From Acholeplasmataceae bacterium (GTDB lineage Bacteria; Bacillota_I; Bacilli_A; Acholeplasmatales; Acholeplasmataceae), in assembly GCA_007692425.1 (NCBI GenBank), contig RECG01000010.1:1-64000 (forward strand): a stretch of 64,000 nucleotides of DNA, in the 5' to 3' direction. This document shows positions 8,899 to 16,855 of the stretch, piece after piece; within the stretch, counting starts at the first letter, position 1, and every line of letters begins with the position of its first letter. A model generated the notes under the pieces. That model was not told the DNA's origin. It made no database searches and worked only from the letters and a program-made list of their open reading frames with translations. A program made the translations under genes and the position numbers.

Positions 8899-8917
8899 GC
8901 ATCATTCATCTTTTTTT

Positions 8918-9439
8918 TCATGAAGCTGTCTGCTTGTCCCAAGTTTGCCATAACGAAAGAAACCTTTTGGCAATCACGCCTGTGAGCACACCGGCTGGTA
9001 CGCTCAAAAACAACATGATGGGCAGATAAGCCAGCACGGCGATGCTGCCGATGACAAAGATGCCGGCGAAGATCTGACCGATGCAATGAAAAACCGAACC
9101 GATGACACTGATGCCGAGAACGCCGAAATAATCGGTCTTTTTGAAAAGTCCCATGAACAGGACGGCCAGCACGGCGCCCGCCAATCCCATATAGAACACA
9201 GGGCCGAGCAGTTTGCCGGTCAGGATCGCGACCAGGGCAACCCGACTAACCGATATCGTCATACTATCCCTGAAAGAGTAGATGTACAAGATGATTAATG
9301 TGACCATGTTGGCAAAACCTAGTTTCGCGCCGGGCACGGGAATGACCGGGATGGCGGATTCGATGATGTTGAGGACAATGGCGATTGCCAACAAGTTGGC
9401 AAGCAAAGTCATTTTGCGGATTTTCTGTGCATGGCTCAT
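8918..9439 (-). CDS. Gx transporter family (Hpre_diP_synt_I-like) membrane protein
   Basis: A 173-residue integral membrane protein with about five or six hydrophobic helices. The segment IPVIPVPGAKLGFANMV is characteristic of the family once named heptaprenyl diphosphate synthase component I and now called Gx transporter, related to ECF-type S components. Its ATG overlaps the stop of the NusG_II gene (ATGA). The trio apbE, NusG_II protein and Gx transporter recurs beside Rnf/flavinylation genes in other anaerobes (family knowledge), suggesting uptake of a precursor for that system, but the substrate cannot be told from sequence. Confidence 0.8.
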   Translation of the reverse strand: MSHAQKIRKMTLLANLLAIAIVLNIIESAIPVIPVPGAKLGFANMVTLIILYIYSFRDSMTISVSRVALVAILTGKLLGPVFYMGLAGAVLAVLFMGLFKKTDYFGVLGISVIGSVFHCIGQIFAGIFVIGSIAVLAYLPIMLFLSVPAGVLTGVIAKRFLSLWQTWDKQTAS

Positions 9440-9912
9440 ACGATGAAATCCTCATCTGTTGATTCAAATTCGATCCGGACGCGGTTGGGCAGGCAAATCA
9501 AAGGCCAGCCGGATGATTCGCCTTCCCTGCTACAAATATTGTTGGGACTTTGTTCTTCAATCACTTGCACGCTGCGACGCACGAAATCATAGCGGATGAC
9601 CACGCGTTGTCTTGTTCCACCGACGGTGAAATCACCCAAAAGCGTGATGGTCTGTGCCTGGCTGTCGATCAGCGGATAAATATCGTCATATCCTTCCGGA
9701 ACCGGTTGACGATAATGCGTGATGATGTCACCCTTGATGAAATCGATGGTGACAATCGGTTCTGAAGACGTGCCGTAAAAAACGTGGGCCCGGGTTGCGT
9801 CTTCGGTAAAGGCCAGCATGCGAAAAGCCAAAAAGGCGCCGCCTAAAATGACGAAGAGCAGCACAACCATTAACCAATCGCGTTTGTTTCGGATGTTGTC
9901 GCTTGCCTGCAT
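9436..9912 (-). CDS. NusG domain II-like membrane-anchored protein
   Basis: A 158-residue protein with one N-terminal membrane helix (about 13-32) and an extracytoplasmic NusG_II domain. The family signature is visible as NNICSREGESSGWPLICLP, with two Cys bracketing a Gly-Trp-Pro segment. I use the ATG at 9912, four bases past the apbE stop; a TTG at 9933 inside apbE is less likely. The function of the family is unknown; the constant link to ApbE and Rnf suggests a role in extracytoplasmic redox cofactor assembly (inference). Confidence 0.82.
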   Translation of the reverse strand: MQASDNIRNKRDWLMVVLLFVILGGAFLAFRMLAFTEDATRAHVFYGTSSEPIVTIDFIKGDIITHYRQPVPEGYDDIYPLIDSQAQTITLLGDFTVGGTRQRVVIRYDFVRRSVQVIEEQSPNNICSREGESSGWPLICLPNRVRIEFESTDEDFIV

Positions 9913-9916
9913 GGTC

Positions 9917-11035
9917 TTATCTTCTTTCTTCAAAAACCGTATCCATCAAGAATGTGCTGATGGTGCCATCCGTGTCATACCGGATGATTTCAATGCCCCA
10001 TGTTTCCTGATGAGCCTCCATCCAGGCATCAAACACCGCCGGTGCCATCGAAAACAGGGCCGTTGATACGGCATCCAGCAATCCGGCATCGTAGCCGATG
10101 ATGGTCACGGTATGATAATGATGCATGGGTCGCTTGGTGAACGGCGAGACAATGTGGTGATACCGAAGCCCTTCATAAAGGGCGAATTGTTCATGGTTTC
10201 CACTCGTTGTCACGCCTGTGTCTTTGACATGAATCATGCCGTAAGTCGTCGGTTCATCGCGCGGATTTTCAGGTCGCATGGGGTTGGCCAATGACACATA
10301 AAACACGCCCTCTTCATCTTGCCGGTTGATATTTTGCCCCAAAGTGATCGAGCTGCTTCCGGCGCTGATGGAAAAATAGGTCATGTCCTGTTCACGCAAA
10401 TATTCATACGCCTTTTGGGTGGCGACACCTTTGGAAATCGCACCTAAGTCGATTTTGACGTGTTCACTGTTGATTCTGACATAATATCGGCCATCGTCAT
10501 GCCACACCTCGAACGGATCTTCGACAACTTCAATGAGTTCAAGCGCATCAAGGGCATCATCAAATGCTTCTTTTGGAATCTCGAACGGATCGTGGTGGCT
10601 GAATTTGTATGTTTGGGCCAACGCTTTCCAGACATCGATGATCTTGCCGATTGAAACGTCGAAATAGCCGTCTGTCAGTTCATGGTATGCTTGGGCCTTC
10701 ACCAATATATCATAGAGTTCGACATCAATCTCAAACGCCACGCCAGGCTGTTGGTTGACGGCATAAATATTATTGAGATAGGGGGCGTCTTCAGGAAGCG
10801 GTTCATACGCGGTCGACACATAGTGATAAAGCGAAAAAATCGCTTCAATGGCGTGTCGATGCCCAAGCGCTTCTTCAGCATCCGCGCTGGTAAGCGAGAC
10901 GCTGATGAACGTGTCCATATAATCATAAAATGCGTAGTTGTATCGCTCGAGCGCGTCTTCCGGCTCGGTCGTCCGACACCCTGAAAGCATGAGGATGCTT
11001 GCCAGGGTGATGATGATCAACATGATTTTTTGCAT
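9917..11035 (-). CDS. apbE: FAD:protein FMN transferase ApbE (lipoprotein)
   Basis: ApbE hydrolyses FAD and attaches FMN through a phosphoester to Thr in proteins such as RnfG, RnfD and NqrC. The 372-residue protein starts with a lipoprotein signal ending LSGC (Cys20), so it is held on the outer face of the membrane. Family motifs seen are DGYFDVSIG, KIDLGAISKGVA, TTSGNHEQF, HHIVSP and DAVSTALF. The usual NAGGN-like loop reads SAGSSS here. It is first in a three-gene run after the rnf terminator, so its target proteins are encoded next door. Confidence 0.93.
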   Translation of the reverse strand: MQKIMLIIITLASILMLSGCRTTEPEDALERYNYAFYDYMDTFISVSLTSADAEEALGHRHAIEAIFSLYHYVSTAYEPLPEDAPYLNNIYAVNQQPGVAFEIDVELYDILVKAQAYHELTDGYFDVSIGKIIDVWKALAQTYKFSHHDPFEIPKEAFDDALDALELIEVVEDPFEVWHDDGRYYVRINSEHVKIDLGAISKGVATQKAYEYLREQDMTYFSISAGSSSITLGQNINRQDEEGVFYVSLANPMRPENPRDEPTTYGMIHVKDTGVTTSGNHEQFALYEGLRYHHIVSPFTKRPMHHYHTVTIIGYDAGLLDAVSTALFSMAPAVFDAWMEAHQETWGIEIIRYDTDGTISTFLMDTVFEERR

Positions 11036-11062
11036 AAGCTTTCACTCCTGTTGGCGCTTTTA

Positions 11063-11068
11063 ATTATA
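11063..11068 (-). promoter_or_regulatory. -10 element of the apbE operon
   Basis: TATAAT on the minus strand, 27 bases before the apbE start codon and just after the rnf-operon terminator. The -35 is weak, so this is a tentative promoter. Confidence 0.45.
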
Positions 11069-11082
11069 TCACAGGCACCGGC

Positions 11083-11107
11083 AAAGAAAAGGACATTTTG
11101 AATGTCC
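11083..11107 (-). terminator. Terminator of the glyA-rnf operon
   Basis: On the minus strand GGACATT-CAA-AATGTCC is followed by TTTTCTTT. It begins at the rnfB stop codon and separates the rnf chain from apbE. Confidence 0.8.
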
Positions 11108-11427
11108 TAAATCTTGACGTCGACGATGGATCCGTCTGGATTCGGATGTTCTTTCAAGTATTCGAGGATCGGATTAAAGTGTTTGTCGGCTTTGCCAGGT
11201 TTGCATCTGGACAGGTTTTTGACCTCGCCGTTGATGATGCCTTCGGCAAACGCGCGGCAGCTTGGTGTGCCACAGGCACCGCAGTTATAGTTAGGCAACA
11301 ATTTTTCAACCGCATCAATCCTGGGATCTTCTTCAACCGTCAGATATTGGTTTGCCAGCGAGAGTCCCAGACCCAGGACGATGCCGATCACGCCGAGGAC
11401 AAACAAGGGGTATAAGATTTCAATCAT
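11107..11427 (-). CDS. rnfB: Short RnfB: membrane anchor plus one Fe-S domain
   Basis: The 106-residue protein has an N-terminal membrane helix (about 5-26) and the RnfB-type Fe-S motif with C49, C52, C57 and C75 (NCGACGTPSC, then SRCKPG). In Rnf complexes RnfB takes electrons from ferredoxin and normally continues into one or more 2[4Fe-4S] ferredoxin domains; these are absent here, and the gene stops cleanly at a terminator. The ATG at 11427 overlaps the stop of the 70-residue gene (ATGA). Either this is a minimal RnfB or the missing clusters are supplied by another protein. Confidence 0.85.
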   Translation of the reverse strand: MIEILYPLFVLGVIGIVLGLGLSLANQYLTVEEDPRIDAVEKLLPNYNCGACGTPSCRAFAEGIINGEVKNLSRCKPGKADKHFNPILEYLKEHPNPDGSIVDVKI

Positions 11428-11636
11428 TGTCCGGCCTCCTTCTTCCTGATGGTTTCCAATACGTCTTTGAAGCCGCATATGCCGCTGCGCATGGCGCAGG
11501 TGTCACAAGACTGGGCTTCCAGATAGGCTTCCCGGCATTCTTCAGGCACTTCGGTTTTCGCATTGAGAAACATGGAACCCATGTAAAGGGCGATCACGCC
11601 GACGACCACTGCAAAGCCAATGAAAAATTCCATCAT
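11424..11636 (-). CDS. Small Cys4 membrane protein inserted in the rnf operon
   Basis: An unrecognised 70-residue protein: a single hydrophobic helix at about 4-24, then a short soluble part with C34, C44, C47 and C54 (EECREAYLEAQSCDTCAMR, then SGICG). The spacing C-x9-C-x2-C-x6-C could bind an Fe-S cluster or zinc. It overlaps rnfA upstream and rnfB downstream by ATGA junctions, so it is translated as part of the complex. Its anchor-plus-Cys layout resembles RnfB itself, suggesting a subunit or assembly factor (inference). Confidence 0.82.
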   Translation of the reverse strand: MMEFFIGFAVVVGVIALYMGSMFLNAKTEVPEECREAYLEAQSCDTCAMRSGICGFKDVLETIRKKEAGQ

Positions 11637-12205
11637 ATGATCCCCGCCAATCCAAGAAACGCCAACGCCATCAGTCCCGCTGAGACGAGGGCAATGGGCA
11701 TGCCTTTGAACGCTTTGGGTACATTTGCGCTATCAAGACGCATTCTCAAAGCGGTGAATGTGATGATGACCAAGGCGAAGCCAAGACCCGATCCGATTGC
11801 AAACATCATGGCTTCGGGAAACGTCTTGGGTTGTGCGACATTTTTAAGGGCCACACCTAAAACCGCACAGTTGCTGGCAATCAATGTCAAGTAGACGCCA
11901 AGTGATTTATAGAGCGGTTTGCTAAAACGTTTGATGACCAGTTCGGTCAACTGGACCAACGAAGCAATCACCAGGATGAAGGCGATGGTTTCGATATACA
12001 CGATATTGAGTGGTTTCAACACAAAATGATAAATCGGATACGTGATGGCGGCCGAGAGCGTGATGACAACCGTCACCGCAAGGCCCATGCCAACGACTGA
12101 TTTCATCTTGGTTGAAATGCCAAAGAACGGACATAGTCCCAGGTACTGCATCAGGACGATGTTGTTAATCAGCATGGCAGAAATCAAGACAGCGATGAGA
12201 GACAT
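11633..12205 (-). CDS. rnfA: Rnf electron transport complex subunit A
   Basis: RnfA is an integral membrane subunit which, with RnfE, holds a [2Fe-2S] centre within the membrane. The 190-residue protein has six hydrophobic helices and the two conserved Cys motifs, NNIVLMQYLGLCPFFG (near 14-29) and ASNCAVLG (near 110-117). It shares one base with the rnfE stop (TAATG) and overlaps the next small gene by 4 bases. Confidence 0.95.
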   Translation of the reverse strand: MSLIAVLISAMLINNIVLMQYLGLCPFFGISTKMKSVVGMGLAVTVVITLSAAITYPIYHFVLKPLNIVYIETIAFILVIASLVQLTELVIKRFSKPLYKSLGVYLTLIASNCAVLGVALKNVAQPKTFPEAMMFAIGSGLGFALVIITFTALRMRLDSANVPKAFKGMPIALVSAGLMALAFLGLAGII

Positions 12206-12891
12206 TATTTTTTCGCCCCTTTCGTTTGACGGTATGCCGTGAAGCCAGCCAGAAGCAGGCCCATCACCAGGAACGCACCAGGCGATTGTGCCAGCACGGC
12301 AAAGGCATATTGGTCAAGACCGGCATTTTCAAACAGCGTGTATTGGAACGGCAATGGTAACGTGACGCCAAAGGCCAGCATGCCGGTTCCGAAAAATTCT
12401 CTGAACAGGCCGATCAGCGCCAACGCCAAGGTGAATCCGAGGGCGACGCCAAGACCATCAAGGATGGATTTGCCGACCGTGTTTTTGGAAGCGAACGATT
12501 CAGCCCTGCCCAAAATGACACAGTTGACCGTAATCAAGGCGATGAATACGCCGAGTTCTTGTGCCAAGGCGGGTGCGAACGCATCGACAAACATTTTCAA
12601 GATCGTGACTTCCGTCGCGATGATGACGATGTAAATGGGAATGCGGATTTCATTAGGCACGACTTTTCTGATCGAAGAGATGGTGGTGTTGGCAAACGTC
12701 AACACCAGCATGACAAGAATGCCCATGCCGAAAGCCCCTTCAAAAGTCGCTGTCACCGCCAGGGCCGGACAAACGCCTAGGACCATGATGAACAACGCGT
12801 TTTCTTTGAAGACACCTTTGGCGAAAACATCCCAGTTGCTTTCTGCTTTCTTGGCCGCCTTCCTGGCGGGTGCTTTTTTAACTTCGGTCAT
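12205..12891 (-). CDS. rnfE: Rnf electron transport complex subunit E
   Basis: RnfE is the inverted-topology partner of RnfA in the membrane. The 228-residue protein has a basic, Ala/Lys-rich N-terminal extension (MTEVKKAPARKAAKK), about six hydrophobic helices and the Cys motifs LGVCPALAVT and TVNCVILGRAE that provide the other ligands of the intramembrane cluster. Start and stop overlap neighbouring genes in the chain. Confidence 0.95.
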   Translation of the reverse strand: MTEVKKAPARKAAKKAESNWDVFAKGVFKENALFIMVLGVCPALAVTATFEGAFGMGILVMLVLTFANTTISSIRKVVPNEIRIPIYIVIIATEVTILKMFVDAFAPALAQELGVFIALITVNCVILGRAESFASKNTVGKSILDGLGVALGFTLALALIGLFREFFGTGMLAFGVTLPLPFQYTLFENAGLDQYAFAVLAQSPGAFLVMGLLLAGFTAYRQTKGAKK

Positions 12892-13886
12892 CCCATGAAC
12901 ACCCCTTTCAACGCATTGAGCATGTCATCAATCAATTGGATCGAGTATGTCGCATCCGCTCTGATGTCTGCATCATCATCATAATCGCTGATGTGATTGC
13001 CGATGATGCTACCCAAGTAAATCAGAACACGTCCACGGTATGCCCCACCGGTATGGTTATATTCATCGGTCGGCGACAAATAGCCAAGGATGATGCCATC
13101 CGGATCAAGGGCCACATAAATCGTGATGCTGCCTGATGAACCCGCATCATTATAGGTGCCGAATTTATATAGTTGATAGACGTGACCGAGCAATCCTTCT
13201 TCTTCATCATAAATGTCGTATTTGGCCAACACGATGGCCGTTGGAACAAAATCCTCGTCCAGTGCGCTGTATCCGAAGTCTTCAAGGAAGAGTTCCTCGA
13301 AAGGATCGGTATCATCAATCGGATCTTCAATTTCAAAATGAAGTTTGACTGTCCGCCAGACAACGTCCTTGATGGCGTGGTTGCTTTGGGAGGTGGCGCC
13401 GGCTTCAAGATCTGCACTGTCAAGCACTTCCGGGATGTGTTCGACATCAAGGTAGTGCACACCGTCGAAAGCGGTGTATATGTAGGCCTGGATATCTGGC
13501 AAATATGCCTTGGTTTGACGCAGGTGCACGATTTCCACATAAACCTTTTCGTCACGAATGCCGACCAATAATTCGATATAGCCGTAGGTGTCGGTCTCAT
13601 AGTCGAAAATGAAATCATTTTTTATCATGACGGTGTAGACCTTGCCGATGGCTTGGCCTGAGCGGTCATAGGCGGTCTGGACAGAACGGATGATCCGATA
13701 ATTGCCTTGTTCGGGAATCTCTGTGATGAAACTTTCCTCATCAAGTGCCGAGAGTGTGATGGTTTGGCCGAAAAGCTTGTCCTTGGTCTCACGTGTGACG
13801 GACGGTGTGATGACCAGGACAATCAATAGTGAGATACCGAGCAAGATGATGGTATTGACGAGTAGAAAGAGGTTTTCTTTTTTCAT
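12888..13886 (-). CDS. Tandem FMN-binding-domain protein (second RnfG-like subunit)
   Basis: A 332-residue protein with one N-terminal membrane helix (about 7-27) and an extracytoplasmic part that reads as two copies of the RnfG/NqrC FMN-binding fold. The first copy ends with AGATSQS (162-168), close to the SGATxS flavinylation motif, with T165 as the likely FMN acceptor. The second ends with ADATYS (310-315) and is more degenerate. Other paired landmarks include VYTVMIKND/VYQLYKFGT. It sits between rnfG and rnfE with ATGA overlaps on both sides, so it is probably a real complex subunit. Rnf operons normally have one RnfG only. Confidence 0.82.
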   Translation of the reverse strand: MKKENLFLLVNTIILLGISLLIVLVITPSVTRETKDKLFGQTITLSALDEESFITEIPEQGNYRIIRSVQTAYDRSGQAIGKVYTVMIKNDFIFDYETDTYGYIELLVGIRDEKVYVEIVHLRQTKAYLPDIQAYIYTAFDGVHYLDVEHIPEVLDSADLEAGATSQSNHAIKDVVWRTVKLHFEIEDPIDDTDPFEELFLEDFGYSALDEDFVPTAIVLAKYDIYDEEEGLLGHVYQLYKFGTYNDAGSSGSITIYVALDPDGIILGYLSPTDEYNHTGGAYRGRVLIYLGSIIGNHISDYDDDADIRADATYSIQLIDDMLNALKGVFMG

Positions 13887-14476
13887 GATGTCACCTCGCT
13901 GATTTCATCGCGTGTCTGAACACCGGTATCGCGACTGGTCGCATTAATGGCCGCATGCGCGGTCGCGATGTCGCTCAGCAATGCCTTGACTGTGTCCAAA
14001 CTATCCGTGACACCGCTGATGATGTCGCCGTCAGCAACCAGGTTGCTGATGCTTGAACCGATATAACGTTGCAGGTTTTCGCGGGTTGCGTTGACAAGCA
14101 AGGTCTGGTTGATTTCGGAAAACACGGCGCCTAGTATGATGCCTTCGGGACTGATGCTCACGACCATGCGCATGTTGCCGTGGACATTGGTTCCGGCAAC
14201 AACATAGATGTAGCCGATCAATGTGTTTTCAGCATCCTTGGCGGCCACTTTGGAAATAATGGTGGCGGGATCACCGGCCGTGCTGAGTTCTTCAAAGGCG
14301 TCCATTTCGGGCATGACTTCCTGATAGGCTGCCAGTTGTGCCCTCAATCGATTCTCTTCGATGATCGGTGCCGTAATGGCATTGGCGATGCCGATTGCCA
14401 AACCACATGCGATGGCAACCATGGTCAGGACAAAGGTGTAGTGAAACAGTTTGTTTTCAAACAGTTTTTTCATCAC
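13883..14476 (-). CDS. rnfG: Rnf electron transport complex subunit G
   Basis: RnfG carries covalently bound FMN on the outer side of the membrane. The 197-residue protein has an N-terminal helix (about 11-36) and the flavinylation-type motif SGVTDS at 154-159, where T157 would be the FMN site; Val replaces the common Ala. Gly-rich strands such as VHGNMRMVVSISPEGIILG fit the family. It overlaps rnfD by 4 bases. Confidence 0.92.
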   Translation of the reverse strand: MMKKLFENKLFHYTFVLTMVAIACGLAIGIANAITAPIIEENRLRAQLAAYQEVMPEMDAFEELSTAGDPATIISKVAAKDAENTLIGYIYVVAGTNVHGNMRMVVSISPEGIILGAVFSEINQTLLVNATRENLQRYIGSSISNLVADGDIISGVTDSLDTVKALLSDIATAHAAINATSRDTGVQTRDEISEVTS

Positions 14477-15555
14477 GCGACACCTCCTGTCCCAAAGTAG
14501 ACAATCAAACTCAGGAGTATGATCATGACCGCATAGCTTGCGATAAAGACGGGTTTGATCTTATTGGTGGACCATTTGGGAAAATCAATCAACGGGACAA
14601 ACATGTTGGCAAACAAGATGGCGAACGCCACCCCTTCGGGATAAGCCCCGAACAGACGAATCAAGACAGTCAGGCTTGCAAACAACATACCGAAAATCCA
14701 GCGTCCCGGGCGCGTGATGGGTGACGTGACCGGGTCGGTAATCATGTAAACGACACCAAACATCAATCCCCCGGAGAAAAGATGGAAAAGGACAAACTCA
14801 AGCGTGTGTCCGGGATACATGCTCAGTCCTGCAACCGTCATGAGAATGACAAACGTCAGCAATGCTGACAAGATGACGCGATAATCCGCGGATCGTCGAA
14901 TGAGCAGATAAGCGCCTGCGATGATGATGGCAAACGCACTGACTTCGCCCATGGATCCCGGTATGTTGCCAAAGAAAAGATCCCTGAGCGAATAACTGAA
15001 TAGCGTATTCGGGAATCCAAGCGCACCTCGTGCGCTTGCCAAGGCGGTGCCCCCGGCAATGAGGTCGACATCAGGATAGGCGCCTGCGAACATGTTGGCT
15101 AATGCCAAGCCGATGAAAATGCGCCCGACAGCCGCAACATTAAAGATGTTTGATCCCGTGCCGCCGAAAATCATCTTACCGACGACAATCCCGAAGGCGG
15201 CCCCGACGGCCACCGCATAAATGGGGATCTGGCTTGGGACAATCAACGCGAAAATGATGGCGCTGATGGCGGGCACGATGACATGGTTGATGGTATAGGT
15301 TTCATATCTTGATTTCAATCGTGGCCAGTATTGATCGTGTTTTTTCGGTTTTTGCATCATGCCGAATATGATGGCTTCCAGGCCAATCATGACGACCAAC
15401 GATACTGTGATGCGGATGACCGCATCCCAACCGAATCGATAAATGGAAAAACCGATAACCGGAATCAGCGCGATCAACACATCGGTCATCATGCGCTTCG
15501 TGCTGACTGCCTTGCGCACATAGGGACTGGTTTGTTTGACGGTTTGCATGTTCAT
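14473..15555 (-). CDS. rnfD: Rnf electron transport complex subunit D
   Basis: RnfD is a multi-helix subunit with covalent FMN, thought to lie near the ion path. The 360-residue protein has about nine or ten hydrophobic helices, GGTGSNIFNVAAVGR (131-145) and the flavinylation-like loop AGGTALA (167-173), with T170 as the probable acceptor. The usual SGAT reads AGGT, so FMN attachment needs testing. It starts 4 bases after rnfC stops. Confidence 0.93.
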   Translation of the reverse strand: MNMQTVKQTSPYVRKAVSTKRMMTDVLIALIPVIGFSIYRFGWDAVIRITVSLVVMIGLEAIIFGMMQKPKKHDQYWPRLKSRYETYTINHVIVPAISAIIFALIVPSQIPIYAVAVGAAFGIVVGKMIFGGTGSNIFNVAAVGRIFIGLALANMFAGAYPDVDLIAGGTALASARGALGFPNTLFSYSLRDLFFGNIPGSMGEVSAFAIIIAGAYLLIRRSADYRVILSALLTFVILMTVAGLSMYPGHTLEFVLFHLFSGGLMFGVVYMITDPVTSPITRPGRWIFGMLFASLTVLIRLFGAYPEGVAFAILFANMFVPLIDFPKWSTNKIKPVFIASYAVMIILLSLIVYFGTGGVA

Positions 15556-15559
15556 CCTC

Positions 15560-16855
15560 CTACTTGACCAATGTTTTCGCCTTGCGCATGTATTCGGTCA
15601 AATGAATTTTTGACGGGCATACAAACGAGCACAGGCCACATTCAATACACAAATCGACTTCCAGGGCTTTCACCGTATCCTTGTTTCTGATCTTGTATGC
15701 GTTCATGATTTGAACTGGTTTGATATTGACGGGGCACGAGTAGACACACGAGGCGCAGCGGACACAAGGTTCTTCAATTTCCGTTTCCTCGTTGAGCACG
15801 ATCAGGCTGGTGGTCGTGTGTGTGATGACAACATCGTCGCGTGTCACATTCACACCCATCATCGGTCCACCGAGAATCATCACTTTCGGTTTGTCGAGAT
15901 CGACATATCCGCCCGCCAACTCAATCAGATCCGTCAACATGGTGCCGATACGGGCTTTGAAAGTCTTGTTTTGGATGCCGTTACCACTTAACGTGATCGT
16001 CCGCTCCAATACGGGCAGGCCGAGTCTGATGGCGCTGTAGATGCTTTGGAGTGTGGAAACATTGAAGTTCAAGACACCATATTTGGAAAGCAGTTCGCCT
16101 TGTGGTATGGTGATACCCAACGCACTCTTGATCGTTTCGATTTCCCATCCGGAAGGATAGTGGTTTCCGACCTTGACCACTTTGATGTCGTGCTGGCTGT
16201 ATGCTTTCAAGGCAAAGGTCAATCGTTCTTCGATTTCCTTGTATTTCTTCTTGATGGCGATGATGCCGCGTCTTGCGTTCGCGGTCTTCATGGCTAAAAT
16301 CAACCCTTCAATCACTTCTTCGGGATGATTGATCATCAAACTGTAATCACTGATCAGATAAGGTTCGCATTCGACGCCATTGGCGAGCACGACATCGATC
16401 GGATCCTTGGTGGCCAGCTTGATATAGGTGGGAAAAGCGCTCCCGCCAAGGCCGACAAGCCCGGCATCTTTAACAATCTGGACCATGTCTTCCCTGCTCA
16501 GTTTTTCAATGTCGGCGTCATTGCGCTCGACAATGGATTCATGAGGTTCGTATTTTTTGTCGTTTCTGACAATCAGACAATCCACGAGACCGCCGCTTTG
16601 GTCGACATGTTTTTCATATCCGAGCACTTCACCGCTGACAGTGGCGTGAATCGGTTGTTCGAAGAACGAGGCCTTGCGGGTCCCGATGACTTCACCGACT
16701 TTGACAAATTGTCCGCCGATGACACATGTTTCTCCGTCCGGACAGCGTTCACTGGTGACGGGGTAATAGACATAATCCGCATTCAAGTAATGCAGGATCG
16801 ACAGCTTTTTAAGTTCTTTTTTACCGTCGGGAATGAGACGTGTTTTTGCAATCAT
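15560..16855 (-). CDS. rnfC: Rnf electron transport complex subunit C
   Basis: RnfC is the peripheral NADH/FMN and Fe-S subunit. The 431-residue protein has the FMN/NAD region with [16 protein letters not shown] (about 132-147) and [13 protein letters not shown], then two C-terminal [4Fe-4S] motifs, C364-C367-C370-C374 ([13 protein letters not shown]) and C403-C406-C409-C413 ([13 protein letters not shown]). Compared with many RnfC proteins the C-terminus is short, ending soon after the second cluster. Its ATG overlaps the glyA stop. Confidence 0.95.
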   Translation of the reverse strand: MIAKTRLIPDGKKELKKLSILHYLNADYVYYPVTSERCPDGETCVIGGQFVKVGEVIGTRKASFFEQPIHATVSGEVLGYEKHVDQSGGLVDCLIVRNDKKYEPHESIVERNDADIEKLSREDMVQIVKDAGLVGLGGSAFPTYIKLATKDPIDVVLANGVECEPYLISDYSLMINHPEEVIEGLILAMKTANARRGIIAIKKKYKEIEERLTFALKAYSQHDIKVVKVGNHYPSGWEIETIKSALGITIPQGELLSKYGVLNFNVSTLQSIYSAIRLGLPVLERTITLSGNGIQNKTFKARIGTMLTDLIELAGGYVDLDKPKVMILGGPMMGVNVTRDDVVITHTTTSLIVLNEETEIEEPCVRCASCVYSCPVNIKPVQIMNAYKIRNKDTVKALEVDLCIECGLCSFVCPSKIHLTEYMRKAKTLVK

